From positions 52,818,546 through 52,882,545 of the forward strand of contig OY997589.1 in the NCBI GenBank assembly GCA_963921825.1: 64,000 nt of DNA, in the 5' to 3' direction. The translations under genes were made by a program, and so were the position numbers. The notes below the pieces were generated by a model. The model was not told where the DNA came from. It was given only the letters and a program-made list of their open reading frames with translations, and made no database searches. Of this stretch, positions 41,801 through 53,242 are shown piece after piece (the first letter of the stretch is position 1; each line of letters starts with the position of its first letter). Origin of the DNA: Erodium maritimum. Its lineage: Eukaryota; Streptophyta; Magnoliopsida; Geraniales; Geraniaceae.

Positions 41801-43407
41801 CTTTCCCTAGTCAAGGCCGATATCCGGCTACTTTTCCCTACCTCTTGAAGTGTGTCAAACCCGATGCTCGCGCTCCGGCAATGCTCCAGATTACCCGCTT
41901 AGCCTCCTTTTTCCACGGTCGGCGACACGGTCTACAATGATTACAATTAACACACTTTTTAAATAAGCAGGTGAAACCCGAATTTAATGAACTTAACGCT
42001 CAAACGCAACCCCGACAATGCCAATCACTCCCAAACTTCCCAATTACTCGACATTGTCAATAATGGGCCTGGAAAGGCCCGATTCGCCCGGCTCGGCGAA
42101 TCTGCCCGGGATCAGAAAACGCCCTTCCGGGGCTCCAAAAATTCCCGTTTTCGTTTCTACGATCCTAAAATAATTCAAGGGTTCCAACGCAATCGACGGA
42201 ATCAATTTCCGACTTCGAGCGATTTATTTCGGATTTAAAGTTTCTAAACCCAAAATTTCCAATTTTCACAATTTAAATCCATAATTCGTTCCGGGTGTGA
42301 ATTATCGACTTGGGGATCGTCCCAAACCACCCGAACGCGAAGAACCCGAGGCCCGGGCAAGTGGGCCCCACACGTCCACAATGGAAAATTTTTCCTTTTC
42401 GCCCCAAAACGTTCCTAGCGAATCCCAAACCTCAACCATTCGTCTTGAAACCAATTCTAACCAAAACCCAACCATATTTGACTCGTTTAAACTCAAACCC
42501 AAATTTTCAAACGTACCAAAACGAGAAAAGAATGGGTTCTCACCGTAGGGAATGACGAGGGGAGTTCGAATCCGCAGTCGTTGAGTCCATCAGTCGGTCG
42601 GATCGTCGGAAAATCACCAAAAACCCACCCTTTCCTTTTCCTTTTTCCTTCCCTCCTTCTCTCTTCTTTTCTCTTTTCTTTTCTCTCTCATTCTCTCCTT
42701 TTTCTCTAATTGCCGAGACTACCTTTCCTTTCATTTTGTTCAAAAACTAACAACCACCAAATGTGTGACAAGTGTCATGTGGGTCCCACCTTTTAGAAAA
42801 ATATCTTTGTAGATATTTTTCAGTCAGATTCACGAAATTCGGCTGTCTCGGGCCCCGAACGGGCCCATTTTCCAAGAAATTACGAAATTTCACGTGATAC
42901 AAGGAAACGGCCCAACTAAGACCACTATAACGACGGCTAAGCTTTTTGGATCCAAAACGGGCCTCGAACGGACCAAAACGTCGCTCGGTTGACTTTTACT
43001 ACAAAAAGTCAACTTTTCCCGAATTGGTCAAAAAGTTGCCCTGAGTCCCCCAGAACTCATTTTGGTCGATATCGGGGTCAACTTAAGTCCGATATGACCC
43101 TCGGGGTCAATCTTAGGTTCATTTAGGTGTATGTCCAAAAATTTAAATTTTTTCCGTTTTTCCGCCTATTTACTGGCGTTGACCAGGAGCGGTCCTTACA
43201 AGCACTGTGCGCGCGCGCACCAGCAGTGCGCGCGCCCACGTGTCAGCACCTTGTGAGTTCGTAGTTTGCACAATAAGGTGCGGTGTTTTATATATTTATT
43301 GCCCACGTGTCAGCATCTGGTGCGCTCTGCTGACATCACTTTGGGGGATCCTATGGCTCAGATTGGTTCGTAGTTTGCACAATATGGGGTGGTTTGTACC
43401 TGATACC

Positions 43408-43445
<38 letters not shown>

Positions 43446-43448
<3 letters not shown>

Positions 43449-43625
43449 CACCGAAATTCAGGGGGGGTGGGGGGTGATTGATTACGAAATCAATTACAAG
43501 ATATGCATTAATTAAAAAGATATTAAAAGATATGCATTAAATCTGGGCTTTTAATTTTACGATCCAATGGCCCAGATTAAAAGTTCTACGTTCTGACCCG
43601 AAACAAGGTTTGTACTCGATAGCCC

Positions 43626-43627
<2 letters not shown>
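43446..43627. mobile_element. MITE, type III, truncated copy
   Basis: About 180 bp between long TA tracts (43411-43445 and 43628-43669). It matches 61739-61976 from GGCCACC-AAATTCAGGGGGG to the right end (TTCTACGTTCTGAC, GTTTGTACTCGATAGCCCCC), but lacks the left terminus. Confidence 0.8.
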
Positions 43628-43669
<42 letters not shown>

Positions 43670-43672
<3 letters not shown>

Positions 43673-43930
43673 CTTTTATTTGTTCTATTTAATTATTATA
43701 TTTTATAATAATTAAATACAAATATTGGTCTTGTCTTGTGAGTGTAGGATTAAATATAATGGATGTATTATATCAGTATATAATCATTCACCAATTTATT
43801 TAATCGGTAACACATTTTTTTCACTTTGTTGTGGTTTTTTTCTTTGTGTGTGATCATTTAGGATCCATATGACGTTAGTAGTGAAATGAAATAAACGTTT
43901 CATCTACAAGTCATGGGTAAATTGTAACAA
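43670..43930. other. AT-rich stretch, nothing recognised
   Basis: No gene, RNA or repeat boundary was seen between the TA tract and the gypsy remnant. Confidence 0.4.
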
Positions 43931-44786
43931 GCCCCATGACCACCTAAGTCATAGAATTAGTGACTATTCCTTTGTCAAATCATGTTACCATGAGTGGTCT
44001 TATCCTCTTGTATTTTGGCGATTGTCACGACTAAACAAAAGCATAGAATTGTCATCCTTGCTGATTGAGTCTACAAGATCTCTTGATCGTGAGTGACAAA
44101 TATAGGTGATAAATAATAAGAGCTCTCTATCGGTGCCTATCTCTTATGTATGTCCTGATGTCCCGCCTCAATTTCTCATGCTTCGATACGTAGAGCCTTC
44201 GTCCGAATCAGGTCGTCCTTCAACTATAACTGCCTTCTCTTTGCCTCCTTGGCTTAAACCCATTTGTTATCCCACGGGTCATGCCTCAGGCTTTCTCGGA
44301 TGCGTCCTAACAAGTCCCCCATAAGAGTGCTTGCTTGGATGCTCGCAAGTCCCATAGGATCCATCTCCTTGCCTTAAGAAACTTCATGTCCCAGTGGGAG
44401 CTTCTTGGGTAGCTCGCAAGGCAGAATGCCTTTGAGCTCGACCAAAAGCTCCATCATCATATCAGAAACCACCTCTTTCTCCTTCATCTCTTTCTCACCC
44501 CCTTTGACCCCAAGAAGATAAAATAAGTAGGATGCTTAGAATCAAAATTTTATTGAATTGATGAAAGCATCTTACCTCCATGATTTTTCCTCTCAAGTGA
44601 GACCATGCACGAAGTCCCATCTAAGATCCACATTGTGTTGGCATATGGAAGAAGAACGTCTTATATACGGTCGAGGAAGTCCCACACCATCACAAAGTCA
44701 TAATCATCCAATTGCATGACCAAAAAGTTTTCAACCCCACTCCGAGCTCCAATCTTCAAATGGACGCCTCGAGTTATCCCCTCCAC
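43930..44786 (-). pseudogene. decayed gypsy pol remnant (protease to RT linker, RNase H/integrase linker)
   Basis: Read on minus from 44786: GVHLKIGARSG, FLVMQLDDYDFVMVWDFL resembles the gypsy protease end, followed by MELLVELKGILPCELPKKLP, a typical pre-RT linker. After a large deletion come LLGRIRESLRHDP and LKDDLIRTKALR, which resemble the segment before integrase. Stops are frequent. It is the continuation of 53243-54207. Copia D separates the two with duplication TGGGA. Confidence 0.65.
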
Positions 44787-44791
44787 TGGGA

Positions 44792-46479
44792 TGTTGGGTC
44801 TCGAGGTAAGGTTGGAGATGAACCAACTCGCAGCGGAAAATCAATGAAAACCAAGAGACGATTAAAACCATGAAACAACTAACAAAGAATGGATTCACAA
44901 GAGAAAAATTCAGCACTAGTTCTTACCAAAACAAGAACACCGGTTAACGAATGATTGGCTTGAGTCTCCAAGACGCCTACGTATCCACATGGGAATCAAA
45001 GCCACGTAGTTCTTCTCTTTGAGGACTCAAGAACACAAACATGGAGGTGGGAGCTTGCCAAACCCGAAATGGCCATGGAAGAGGGAGAGAAAATGTGTTT
45101 CCTATTCTTGTCTTGTGTTTGTTATGTTGAAAAAAGATGACTTAAACATAACAAAACCCATACTTGTCCAACTAAAGGCATGGGACAAGTATGGTGTCAA
45201 GTAAGGTGTAAATAGGACAAAGTATGGCAAGACAAGATTGGGTTAGGTGGTGAATCACCAACACCTTAATCCTTGTCTTGCTTACTTAGTACTAATTAAT
45301 CAAGACTTGATTAATTAGTTCCATGGGCCTTGGTTGCATGGGCCTTTCATGGGCCTCTTGGAACATGGCCCGTGGCCATTTCCAACGAGGTCCCGTGATT
45401 CGCTCATCGCCTCCATGCCTTCCCTACCGGAAATGTCCAACATTATCCGACGCGATCAATCCCAAGACTCCAAGCCTTGTCTCGATCTGTGAAGTCCTAT
45501 TCACTTACGGGCACATGACCCAAAACCCAATTTTGGTCATGTCCCGAGACAACTCCCTTTTGGCCATTCTCCATAAATGTGTCAATGAGTTTCATCCTCC
45601 GGTGTGACCCTTAGGTTTATGCATGTCAATAGATCAACGTAAAATCCCATTTTACTTGATCCTATTTAAGTGGCAACTAACGAGACTTTAGTATTGCCTG
45701 ACACTACATAACGAATCGACCCTGTCGATTCTAACCTTTCTGTCGTCCCTGTCATTATCCTTTTATCTCCGATATCCTGATTGAGATAAGGCATAGAGCC
45801 GTCATCCTTATTATTCTCAATCACCGTTCCTTGATATGTGAGATGACTGAAGATATGATACCCAGTATCATGTGCATGGCCATGCTATTCTTTCAGTCAC
45901 TCTCGATCAAGCGGCCGAGAACCGATATCTTTCCCATACCTTAGTATGAGGGATAAATCCCTTAGCCGTCTTTCGTGTCACTCATGTAGCCCGTCCCCAA
46001 GCCAATCCTGGCCGTTATGGAAGCCCTGTTACGGACAACGTTAGGCTCAGGTCAAACTCAGTTGTTGACTACATAGCGATCACAAAGACTCCTTGGTCTA
46101 AGGATACATGACAAGCTACAACACTGAATATGTTCATGACTTAATCTATGGCACATATTCAGGGCGGGTCGTCCAATATCATGTCCCACATGATATCTAT
46201 GATCAGACTCCGGAATCCCATTCCAATGACTAACAGAACGTAAGCCATAAAGAGCCATCTTTCATACTAGTCGCTTCTAGTGAAGCTTTGTTAACTAGGG
46301 ACCCATCGAGTGTGATCTATCTCGATCTATGGTTCTATTCGCATGGTGGGCATAGATCAGAGCACACATCGATATATTACTCCAACACATAAGTAATATA
46401 AAGCCGCTTTGATTTTATTGCTAACGATGATATATACATTTGGACATTTATGATTGAGCTACGGGCACTAAGACTAACA
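44792..46479 (-). repeat. 3' LTR of copia D
   Basis: Bounded by TGTTGGGTCTCGAGG (plus-strand reading) and CACTAAGACTAACA. The same 1688-bp length and the same sequence as the 5' LTR at a constant offset of 6758. Confidence 0.95.
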
Positions 46480-46495
46480 ATCTCCCACTTGCCCT
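46480..46495 (-). other. polypurine tract of copia D
   Basis: ATCTCCCACTTGCCCT on plus, AGGGCAAGTGGGAGAT on minus, directly beside the 3' LTR. It matches copy A at 2444-2459 with one base change. Confidence 0.85.
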
Positions 46496-46630
46496 AGTTC
46501 CAATCTAAACTCCAATATGTCCCCATCGACTTTACATGTCTAACATGTTCAGGCAGTGACACTGCCTTAGTCAAAGGGTTGGCTATGTTATCATCTGTTG
46601 CAATATCGGTTATCTTCACTTCACCTCAGT

Positions 46631-46828
46631 TCAGTATTTATCTGATGAGGTGGATATGCCGCAGTACATGTTTGGATTTGTTATACGATCTAGGCTTTTA
46701 GCTTGCGCAATGGCCCTTGTGTTGTCGCAAGATGGATTCACCGGGCTGGATGGGTTTTTAATTACACCCAGCCCTGCCATGAATTTCCAAATCCACATAG
46801 CCTCCTTAGCTGCCTCTGCAGCATCCAT
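46631..46828 (-). pseudogene. copia RNase H remnant of D
   Basis: A 65-residue frame almost identical to that of copy A (CDNTRAIAQAKSLDR). It is isolated by stops from the RT frame. Confidence 0.85.
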
Positions 46829-47141
46829 GTACTTGGCCTCTGTCGTAGATTCGGCAATGGTATCTTGCTTTACGCTTTCCCAGCTAAAGCTCTGCCATTC
46901 AGCGTAAACACATATCCTGATTGACTTCTAAAGTCATCTGGATTTGTCTTGGAAAACTAGCGTCTACTTATCCTTCGACGACTAGTTCAGCATCATCTTT
47001 CCCCCGGGTTAGAATGATGTCTACTGGTACAACATAAGGCTTACGAGACGTCTGGTCTCATACATGTCATGGCATATATGATCGATCCTGCCCCCAGGCG
47101 CATTTCATCATCCTTTTCAGCTCATCATGTGTCTTAGGACA

Positions 47142-47642
47142 CTAAGTCTTGCTGAGATGAATGCCATGACTAGTGGGTAAGAGTCCTTTCTTTGAATCGA
47201 GCATTAAGAACCTACTCAATGCCTTGTTCACATAGGTTCCCTGACTTAAATCCAAGACCCTCTTGGTGCGATCTCTACATATCTTAATCCTTAAGATATG
47301 AGAAGCATCACCTAAGTCCTTTATTGAAAAACACTTCCTCAACCAAGCTTTAGTCTCGTGCAAGGTTGGGATGTCGTTTTCAATGAGAACCAGAAAGGTA
47401 ATATTGCTCCCACTAGCCTTCTTATAAACGCAAGATTCATCCTCGTTCTTGATTAAGCCAAATCCAATTACAGCTTCATCAAAACGAAGGATCCAACTCC
47501 GAGAAGTTCGTTTCAATCCATAAATGGATTTCAACAACTTATAAATCTTTCCTTTATTCTTCGGATCGTCAAAACCTTTGGGCCGAGACATATAAACGTA
47601 CTCAGTCAAATTTCCATTTAGGAAAGCGGTTTTGACATCCAC
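47142..47642 (-). pseudogene. copia RT C-terminal part of D, lacking the Asp-Asp box
   Basis: A 166-residue frame starting MDVKTAFLNGNLTEYVYMSR. As in copy A, it goes from TFLVL through IE to NDIPTL with no Tyr-x-Asp-Asp box, so polymerase activity is not possible. It differs from A at only a few residues (one Cys/Tyr change near residue 17) and stops at HLSKT, 20 residues earlier than in A. Confidence 0.93.
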
Positions 47643-47711
47643 TTGCCATATCTCGTAATTATGATACGCAGTTATGTCAAGAAGAATTTGGATCGATTTT
47701 GACCATAGCCA

Positions 47712-48041
47712 CTAAGGAGAAGGTTTCCTCATAGTCAATCCATGCCTATAACCTTTCGCCACCAGTTGAGCTTTGTAGGTCAGAGGGTTTCCATCCATGT
47801 CCATCTTCACCTTGAAGATCCATTTGCATCCTATGGTCCTCACACCATTGATGGGATCAACCGATTCCCAGACTCGGTTGTCCGACATGGATTGCATTTC
47901 CTCCCTCATGGCTCCCAGCCATAACTCGGAGTTGGGCCCATCCACGACTTCCTGAAAGGTGGCTGGATCATCGTGATCCACCATGACTTCATTGTCACCT
48001 CCGGATACCATATCTTGGAGGTGGAAGATTGATCCTTTCAA
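47712..48041 (-). pseudogene. copia RT N-terminal part of D
   Basis: A 109-residue frame matching copy A (DDPATFQEVVDGPNSELWLG, GCKWIFKVKMDMDGNPLTYK) up to VAKGYR. There D lacks about 7 bases present in A, and the frame ends after HGLTMRKPSP. This is a lesion private to D. Confidence 0.88.
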
Positions 48042-48129
48042 ATCGCCTTGGACCTTCCGGAATTGTAACAGGAATTGGTTCTTACTCTACGACAATCTCT
48101 GGCTCCTTTCTACTGGGTTGCCAATTGGT

Positions 48130-48399
48130 TTAGACAGATCTGTACCATCCTGAATTTCTTCGAGATGCACAGTCCTCCCAATGACGTCTTTGGAAACAAA
48201 ACTTCTTTTCCATAAAGACCCCACCCCAAGCGACGAACACCATGTTCTCACTGGGATTGTAGAAATAGTATCCCCTTGTTGCTTTGGGATACCACACGAA
48301 GGTGCATATCTCAGATCTTGGTTCGAGCTTAGTCGAAACCAAATGTTTCACATAAGCCTCGCAACCACAAATCTTTAGGAAGGACAAAGTGGGCATCAT
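48130..48399 (-). pseudogene. copia integrase C-terminal region of D
   Basis: An 89-residue frame with the same start and end as in copy A (MMPTLSFLKICGCEAYVKHL against MMPALSFLKICGCEAYVKHL), two residue differences overall. Confidence 0.8.
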
Positions 48400-48576
48400 C
48401 CCGTACCATTTTTAAAATGGTGTCCCTTCCACACCATTCGTCGAAGCCCGATTCACTATGAATGCGGTCGTCTCTAGAGCAAAACCCCTAAAAGAGATGG
48501 GAGATCAGTCCAACTAATCATGGAACAGACCATTGTCTAACAATGTCTGATTTCTCCGTTTGGCTACACCTTTCAA

Positions 48577-49173
48577 CTACAGTGACCTAGGAGGAGTCCA
48601 TTCCAAAAGGATCCCATTCTCTTTTAGATGATCTAATAACTCTGTGGTCAAGTATTTTCCACCTCGATCCAATCGAAGTGCCTTAATACCTTTGTCGAGC
48701 TGGTTTTCTACTATAGTCTTAAACTCTTTGAATTTATCAAAAGTTTCAGACTTATGTCTCACCGAATAGACATAACCATATTTACTGTAATCATCAGTAA
48801 ATGTGATAAAGTAGCTAAAACCCCTCCTGGCAAGTGAACTTATTGGTCTACACACATTCGAGTGTATCAGCCCAAATAATTCACCCGCCCTTTCATCGCG
48901 ATCGATAAAGGGCACTTTAGTCATTTTTCCCATCAAACAAACCTTGCACCTATCGATCGAATGGAATTCGAATGAACCTGAAAGCCCGCACTTCTGAAGT
49001 GCTGATAGGCGCTTCTTGTTTATGCGACCCAAATGACAGTACCATAACAGAGTTAGGTTTAAATCGTTGGATTTAGACCTCTTGGTATTAACGGAATATA
49101 TAGAACTTGAGGCATTGTTACCCATATCTAATATGTACAATCCTCCAACCATGTCAGTACTGGTATAAAACAT
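48577..49173 (-). pseudogene. copia GAG-pre-integrase and integrase core of D
   Basis: A 198-residue frame. It holds the pre-integrase zinc region (LWYCHLGRINKKRLSALQKC, C-x2-C-like CKVCLMGKM), then the integrase core. The first catalytic Asp is Asn (IHSNVCRP) and the frame stops at WTPPRSL before the catalytic Glu region, exactly as in copy A. Confidence 0.9.
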
Positions 49174-49493
49174 ATCATTGCATAGAACATTGAAAACTCC
49201 ATTTCCAATATTAACATTATATCCTTCCTTGTCAACACGGATACAGATATAATATTCCTACTAAAAGTAGGTATGCAATATACATTATACAATACTAAGA
49301 CAAGGCCTCTTGGCAAAGCAAGACTCATGGATCCTACAGTAGTTGCCACAACTCTGAGGTCCATTTCGTGCTTTCCAAATCTCTCCTACTTTCAGCCACC
49401 ATATATTAGTGCATGTGTGAGATTCAGTCATGGTATCTAATACCCATGAATCTTTGGAAGTAGAGAGATGTAGCTCTATAGAGTTAATACCGA

Positions 49494-49640
49494 TTGAAGG
49501 CACGGTCCCACCGCCCTTCCTTAGATCATCCAGGTTTCCTGATGAAGGCGCAGTCTTACTGCCCTTCTTCAGATCATCCAGGCTATTTGATGAAGGCGTA
49601 GTCCCACTGCCCTTCTTCAGATCAGCCGTGAACTTCCTGT
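49494..49640 (-). repeat. three tandem 51-bp repeats in the gag end of D
   Basis: Three units with CTGCCCTTCTTCAGATCATC, CAGG and GATGAAGGCG encode a repeated DDLKKGS-type segment between the zinc knuckle and protease. Such in-frame slippage duplications are tolerated between domains. Confidence 0.8.
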
Positions 49641-49690
49641 AATCCCGGTTCCAATGACCAGGCTGTTGGCAGTAGAAGCAGACATTCTCA
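49639..49690 (-). pseudogene. gag zinc knuckle of D with a lost cysteine
   Basis: Minus-strand reading gives CFYCQQPGHWNRDY. The CCHC nucleic-acid-binding knuckle has its first two Cys and the His, but Tyr stands where the last Cys belongs. Confidence 0.75.
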
Positions 49691-49759
49691 GGTGTCTCAT
49701 CTTTCCTGCCAAGTGCGCATGGGCCCAGCCCATGCCACTTCCAATTCCCTTGTTGACCA

Positions 49760-49993
49760 TCAGAATATCCTTGGATCCCAGATCCCTGAGATATTCTTCT
49801 CAGCAGTTAATGACACTTCATGTAACTCTGATATGGTCTTAGAGACAGCCTTGTCAAGGACATATTCTTTGCGTTCAGACTTGAGGACTATCCTCAAAAT
49901 TCTGTACCAGTCCAAATAGTTTGTCCCATTTAGCTTGACCCTGTCAAGAATGGTTTTTAATGACAAACTATTAATGTTCGCTGAATTTGCCAT
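49760..49993 (-). pseudogene. copia gag N-terminus of D
   Basis: A 77-residue frame from MANSANINSLSLKTILDRVK with NGTNYLDWYRILRIVL, the copia gag start. It frameshifts at GIWDPRIF. The gag start of element C (36220) matches closely. Confidence 0.85.
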
Positions 49994-51535
49994 TTGATCT
50001 ACAACAGATAAAATTCAATCAGTAAACTGAATAAATTTTATGAAGATCAAGCTTAAACACCAACAATCGATTCTAAACCTTTAGAATCTGAAACCAAGAT
50101 CCTTGATTCACTCGATTAAGCTGAACTAATGCTCACCACTTAATCGAGCTATGTAGGTAGGACTCCATCCAATCACATCCAATGTGACTCTTGGCTAGGG
50201 TATGCACTTATGTACACGACTTACCCTATCTGTTACCCTAGCTCAACCTCAGGCCGAGAATCGTAGTCGGGTCCACCAATTTTCAACTATGGCCCGTCAC
50301 TATGTAGGTGCTCCGCTAATGCGCACGACACCCACATATGTCGTCCAAACCTACTACCCCGCTTTCCCATGGATGCTCCGCTAATGCGCACGACAACCAT
50401 AGGACGGGGAGGTAGTAAGGTGTTGATGATTGGGAGGTATCGGACATGACCCGCTTTTACTTGTCTAGTTGTGTTCAAAACTTTGGCACATCCTAGATGC
50501 GATGAGCACATCAACTACATTCCAAATGCAATGTTGCCTCAAATTACATCCAATGTAATTCTTCCTTTGAACCCGTCAACTACATCCAATGCAATGACGG
50601 TTCTAAGGGTTCACACACAAGGATTAAAATTCCAATTTTATCTTTGCATGTGAGGTGATATGCTCGGTAAATAAAGTTAGGCATGCAATTCTAAAGCACA
50701 TAGAATTAATCATGCATAAACTAAACCAAGCATAAAGCGATAAATGTGCACATAATAGCCCCCTAAACTAACTCCCACTAGCTTCTTGAGCTCCACCGAC
50801 TCCAAGCCGATGCCAACACCCGAAAAGCCACCAAATGACCTTTTCGCCCTTTCTTCGTCTTGAGTAAAATATTACAATTTAATACACGACTCGCAGGTCG
50901 GGAATAAATAAATATTACAAACAAGTGGTTCGACGACCACACCTTGAAAGAATAATTACACGTTAACTCTAACGGCTCGCAGGCCGTGAAAAGCGATAAA
51001 TAATTAAATTGAGCTCGGGGCTATTATGTACACCATGCCAACATCACATCACACATCGTGTTATCAAACAAGCATGTTATCAAACATCATGTGATTTTCC
51101 GGTTTTAATTAATAGCCAAGTTTTGAAATTTTTTGATGCTCGGTTTATCGAAATCGTTCAAAAATGAAACTTTTGAACATTTGATCTTCGAGTTCATCAT
51201 GACGGTTCCAAACTCGTCATAACTAACAAAACGGTTTAGCCTTGGCATATCAACCATCCAATGGTCATGCTTGGCCTAGCTCCGTCCAACGGAGCCCCGT
51301 TCGGTCTCGGTTTCGGCTCCCCGAGAGTCCCGCTCCCGAGACCCGAAAAATCAAATTTTTTTCAAAATTTCCAGATTTGAAAGAATTTTCAAAAATTCAT
51401 TTTACATGCATTAAATCCATAAACAAGTATTTAAAACATGTTATCAAACAATTTAGCAAAACAACATGCCAAAAACGAAACTTTCAAGCAAAACCGAAAC
51501 TAGGAACACCGTCTTGTGAATCCCGAAGGTAGCAC

Positions 51536-51548
51536 GGCTCTGATACCA
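51536..51548 (-). other. primer binding site of copia D
   Basis: TGGTATCAGAGCC on minus lies one base inside the 5' LTR end (51550) and is the standard initiator tRNA-Met complement. Confidence 0.92.
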
Positions 51549-51549
51549 C

Positions 51550-53237
51550 TGTTGGGTCTCGAGGTAAGGTTGGAGATGAACCAACTCGCAGCGGAAAATC
51601 AATGAAAACCAAGAGACGATTAAAACCATGAAACAACTAACAAAGAATGGATTCACAAGAGAAAAATTCAGCACTAGTTCTTACCAAAACAAGAACACCG
51701 GTTAACGAATGATTGGCTTGAGTCTCCAAGACGCCTACGTATCCACATGGGAATCAAAGCCACGTAGTTCTTCTCTTTGAGGACTCAAGAACACAAACAT
51801 GGAGGTGGGAGCTTGCCAAACCCGAAATGGCCATGGAAGAGGGAGAGAAAATGTGTTTCCTATTCTTGTCTTGTGTTTGTTATGTTGAAAAAAGATGACT
51901 TAAACATAACAAAACCCATACTTGTCCAACTAAAGGCATGGGACAAGTATGGTGTCAAGTAAGGTGTAAATAGGACAAAGTATGGCAAGACAAGATTGGG
52001 TTAGGTGGTGAATCACCAACACCTTAATCCTTGTCTTGCTTACTTAGTACTAATTAATCAAGACTTGATTAATTAGTTCCATGGGCCTTGGTTGCATGGG
52101 CCTTTCATGGGCCTCTTGGAACATGGCCCGTGGCCATTTCCAACGAGGTCCCGTGATTCGCTCATCGCCTCCATGCCTTCCCTACCGGAAATGTCCAACA
52201 TTATCCGACGCGATCAATCCCAAGACTCCAAGCCTTGTCTCGATCTGTGAAGTCCTATTCACTTACGGGCACATGACCCAAAACCCAATTTTGGTCATGT
52301 CCCGAGACAACTCCCTTTTGGCCATTCTCCATAAATGTGTCAATGAGTTTCATCCTCCGGTGTGACCCTTAGGTTTATGCATGTCAATAGATCAACGTAA
52401 AATCCCATTTTACTTGATCCTATTTAAGTGGCAACTAACGAGACTTTAGTATTGCCTGACACTACATAACGAATCGACCCTGTCGATTCTAACCTTTCTG
52501 TCGTCCCTGTCATTATCCTTTTATCTCCGATATCCTGATTGAGATAAGGCATAGAGCCGTCATCCTTATTATTCTCAATCACCGTTCCTTGATATGTGAG
52601 ATGACTGAAGATATGATACCCAGTATCATGTGCATGGCCATGCTATTCTTTCAGTCACTCTCGATCAAGCGGCCGAGAACCGATATCTTTCCCATACCTT
52701 AGTATGAGGGATAAATCCCTTAGCCGTCTTTCGTGTCACTCATGTAGCCCGTCCCCAAGCCAATCCTGGCCGTTATGGAAGCCCTGTTACGGACAACGTT
52801 AGGCTCAGGTCAAACTCAGTTGTTGACTACATAGCGATCACAAAGACTCCTTGGTCTAAGGATACATGACAAGCTACAACACTGAATATGTTCATGACTT
52901 AATCTATGGCACATATTCAGGGCGGGTCGTCCAATATCATGTCCCACATGATATCTATGATCAGACTCCGGAATCCCATTCCAATGACTAACAGAACGTA
53001 AGCCATAAAGAGCCATCTTTCATACTAGTCGCTTCTAGTGAAGCTTTGTTAACTAGGGACCCATCGAGTGTGATCTATCTCGATCTATGGTTCTATTCGC
53101 ATGGTGGGCATAGATCAGAGCACACATCGATATATTACTCCAACACATAAGTAATATAAAGCCGCTTTGATTTTATTGCTAACGATGATATATACATTTG
53201 GACATTTATGATTGAGCTACGGGCACTAAGACTAACA
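51550..53237 (-). repeat. 5' LTR of copia D
   Basis: 1688 bp, apparently identical to 44792-46479, followed by TGGGA. On minus it starts TGTTAGTCTTAGTGCCCG. Confidence 0.95.
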
Positions 53238-53242
53238 TGGGA

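Larger units (their letters stand above)
39416..43200 (-). mobile_element. solo gypsy LTR (minus) with target duplication AGCAC
   Basis: A 3785-bp LTR read on minus from TGTAAGGACCGCTCCTGG (43200) to the GCCTGACA end at 39416. It is flanked by AGCAC at 39411-39415 and 43201-43205. Its subtype is that of 13316 and 24686. It has no internal region. The left terminus reads TGTCAGGCCCCGAATTCGGC, with small changes from the family end. Confidence 0.94.
39123..43410. mobile_element. foldback MITE, type I, copy 3, split by a solo LTR
   Basis: The halves 39123-39415 and 43201-43410 form one MITE. Left end: AGGTAGCTATCCAGTAAAAA, then CCTTATTGTGCAAACTACGA. Right end: GTAGTTTGCACAATATGGGG and CCTGATACC before (TA)n. 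ACTATCAGCAC/GTGCTGATAGT pairs fill the centre. The LTR 39416-43200 is inserted with duplication AGCAC. Confidence 0.88.
44792..53237 (-). mobile_element. complete copia element D with target duplication TGGGA
   Basis: An 8446-bp minus-strand element: LTRs at 44792-46479 and 51550-53237, both 1688 bp, primer binding site, gag, integrase, RT, RNase H and polypurine tract. TGGGA flanks it at 44787-44791 and 53238-53242. The two LTRs look identical wherever I compared them, so insertion was recent. The coding region is defective in every domain. Inserted in a gypsy remnant. Confidence 0.96.

Noticed and set aside
41454..41940. Frames of 76-126 residues with repeated YPTTPTVSHAFL-type units
   Set aside because: They translate the 56-bp LTR array in three frames. 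Not a repeat protein.
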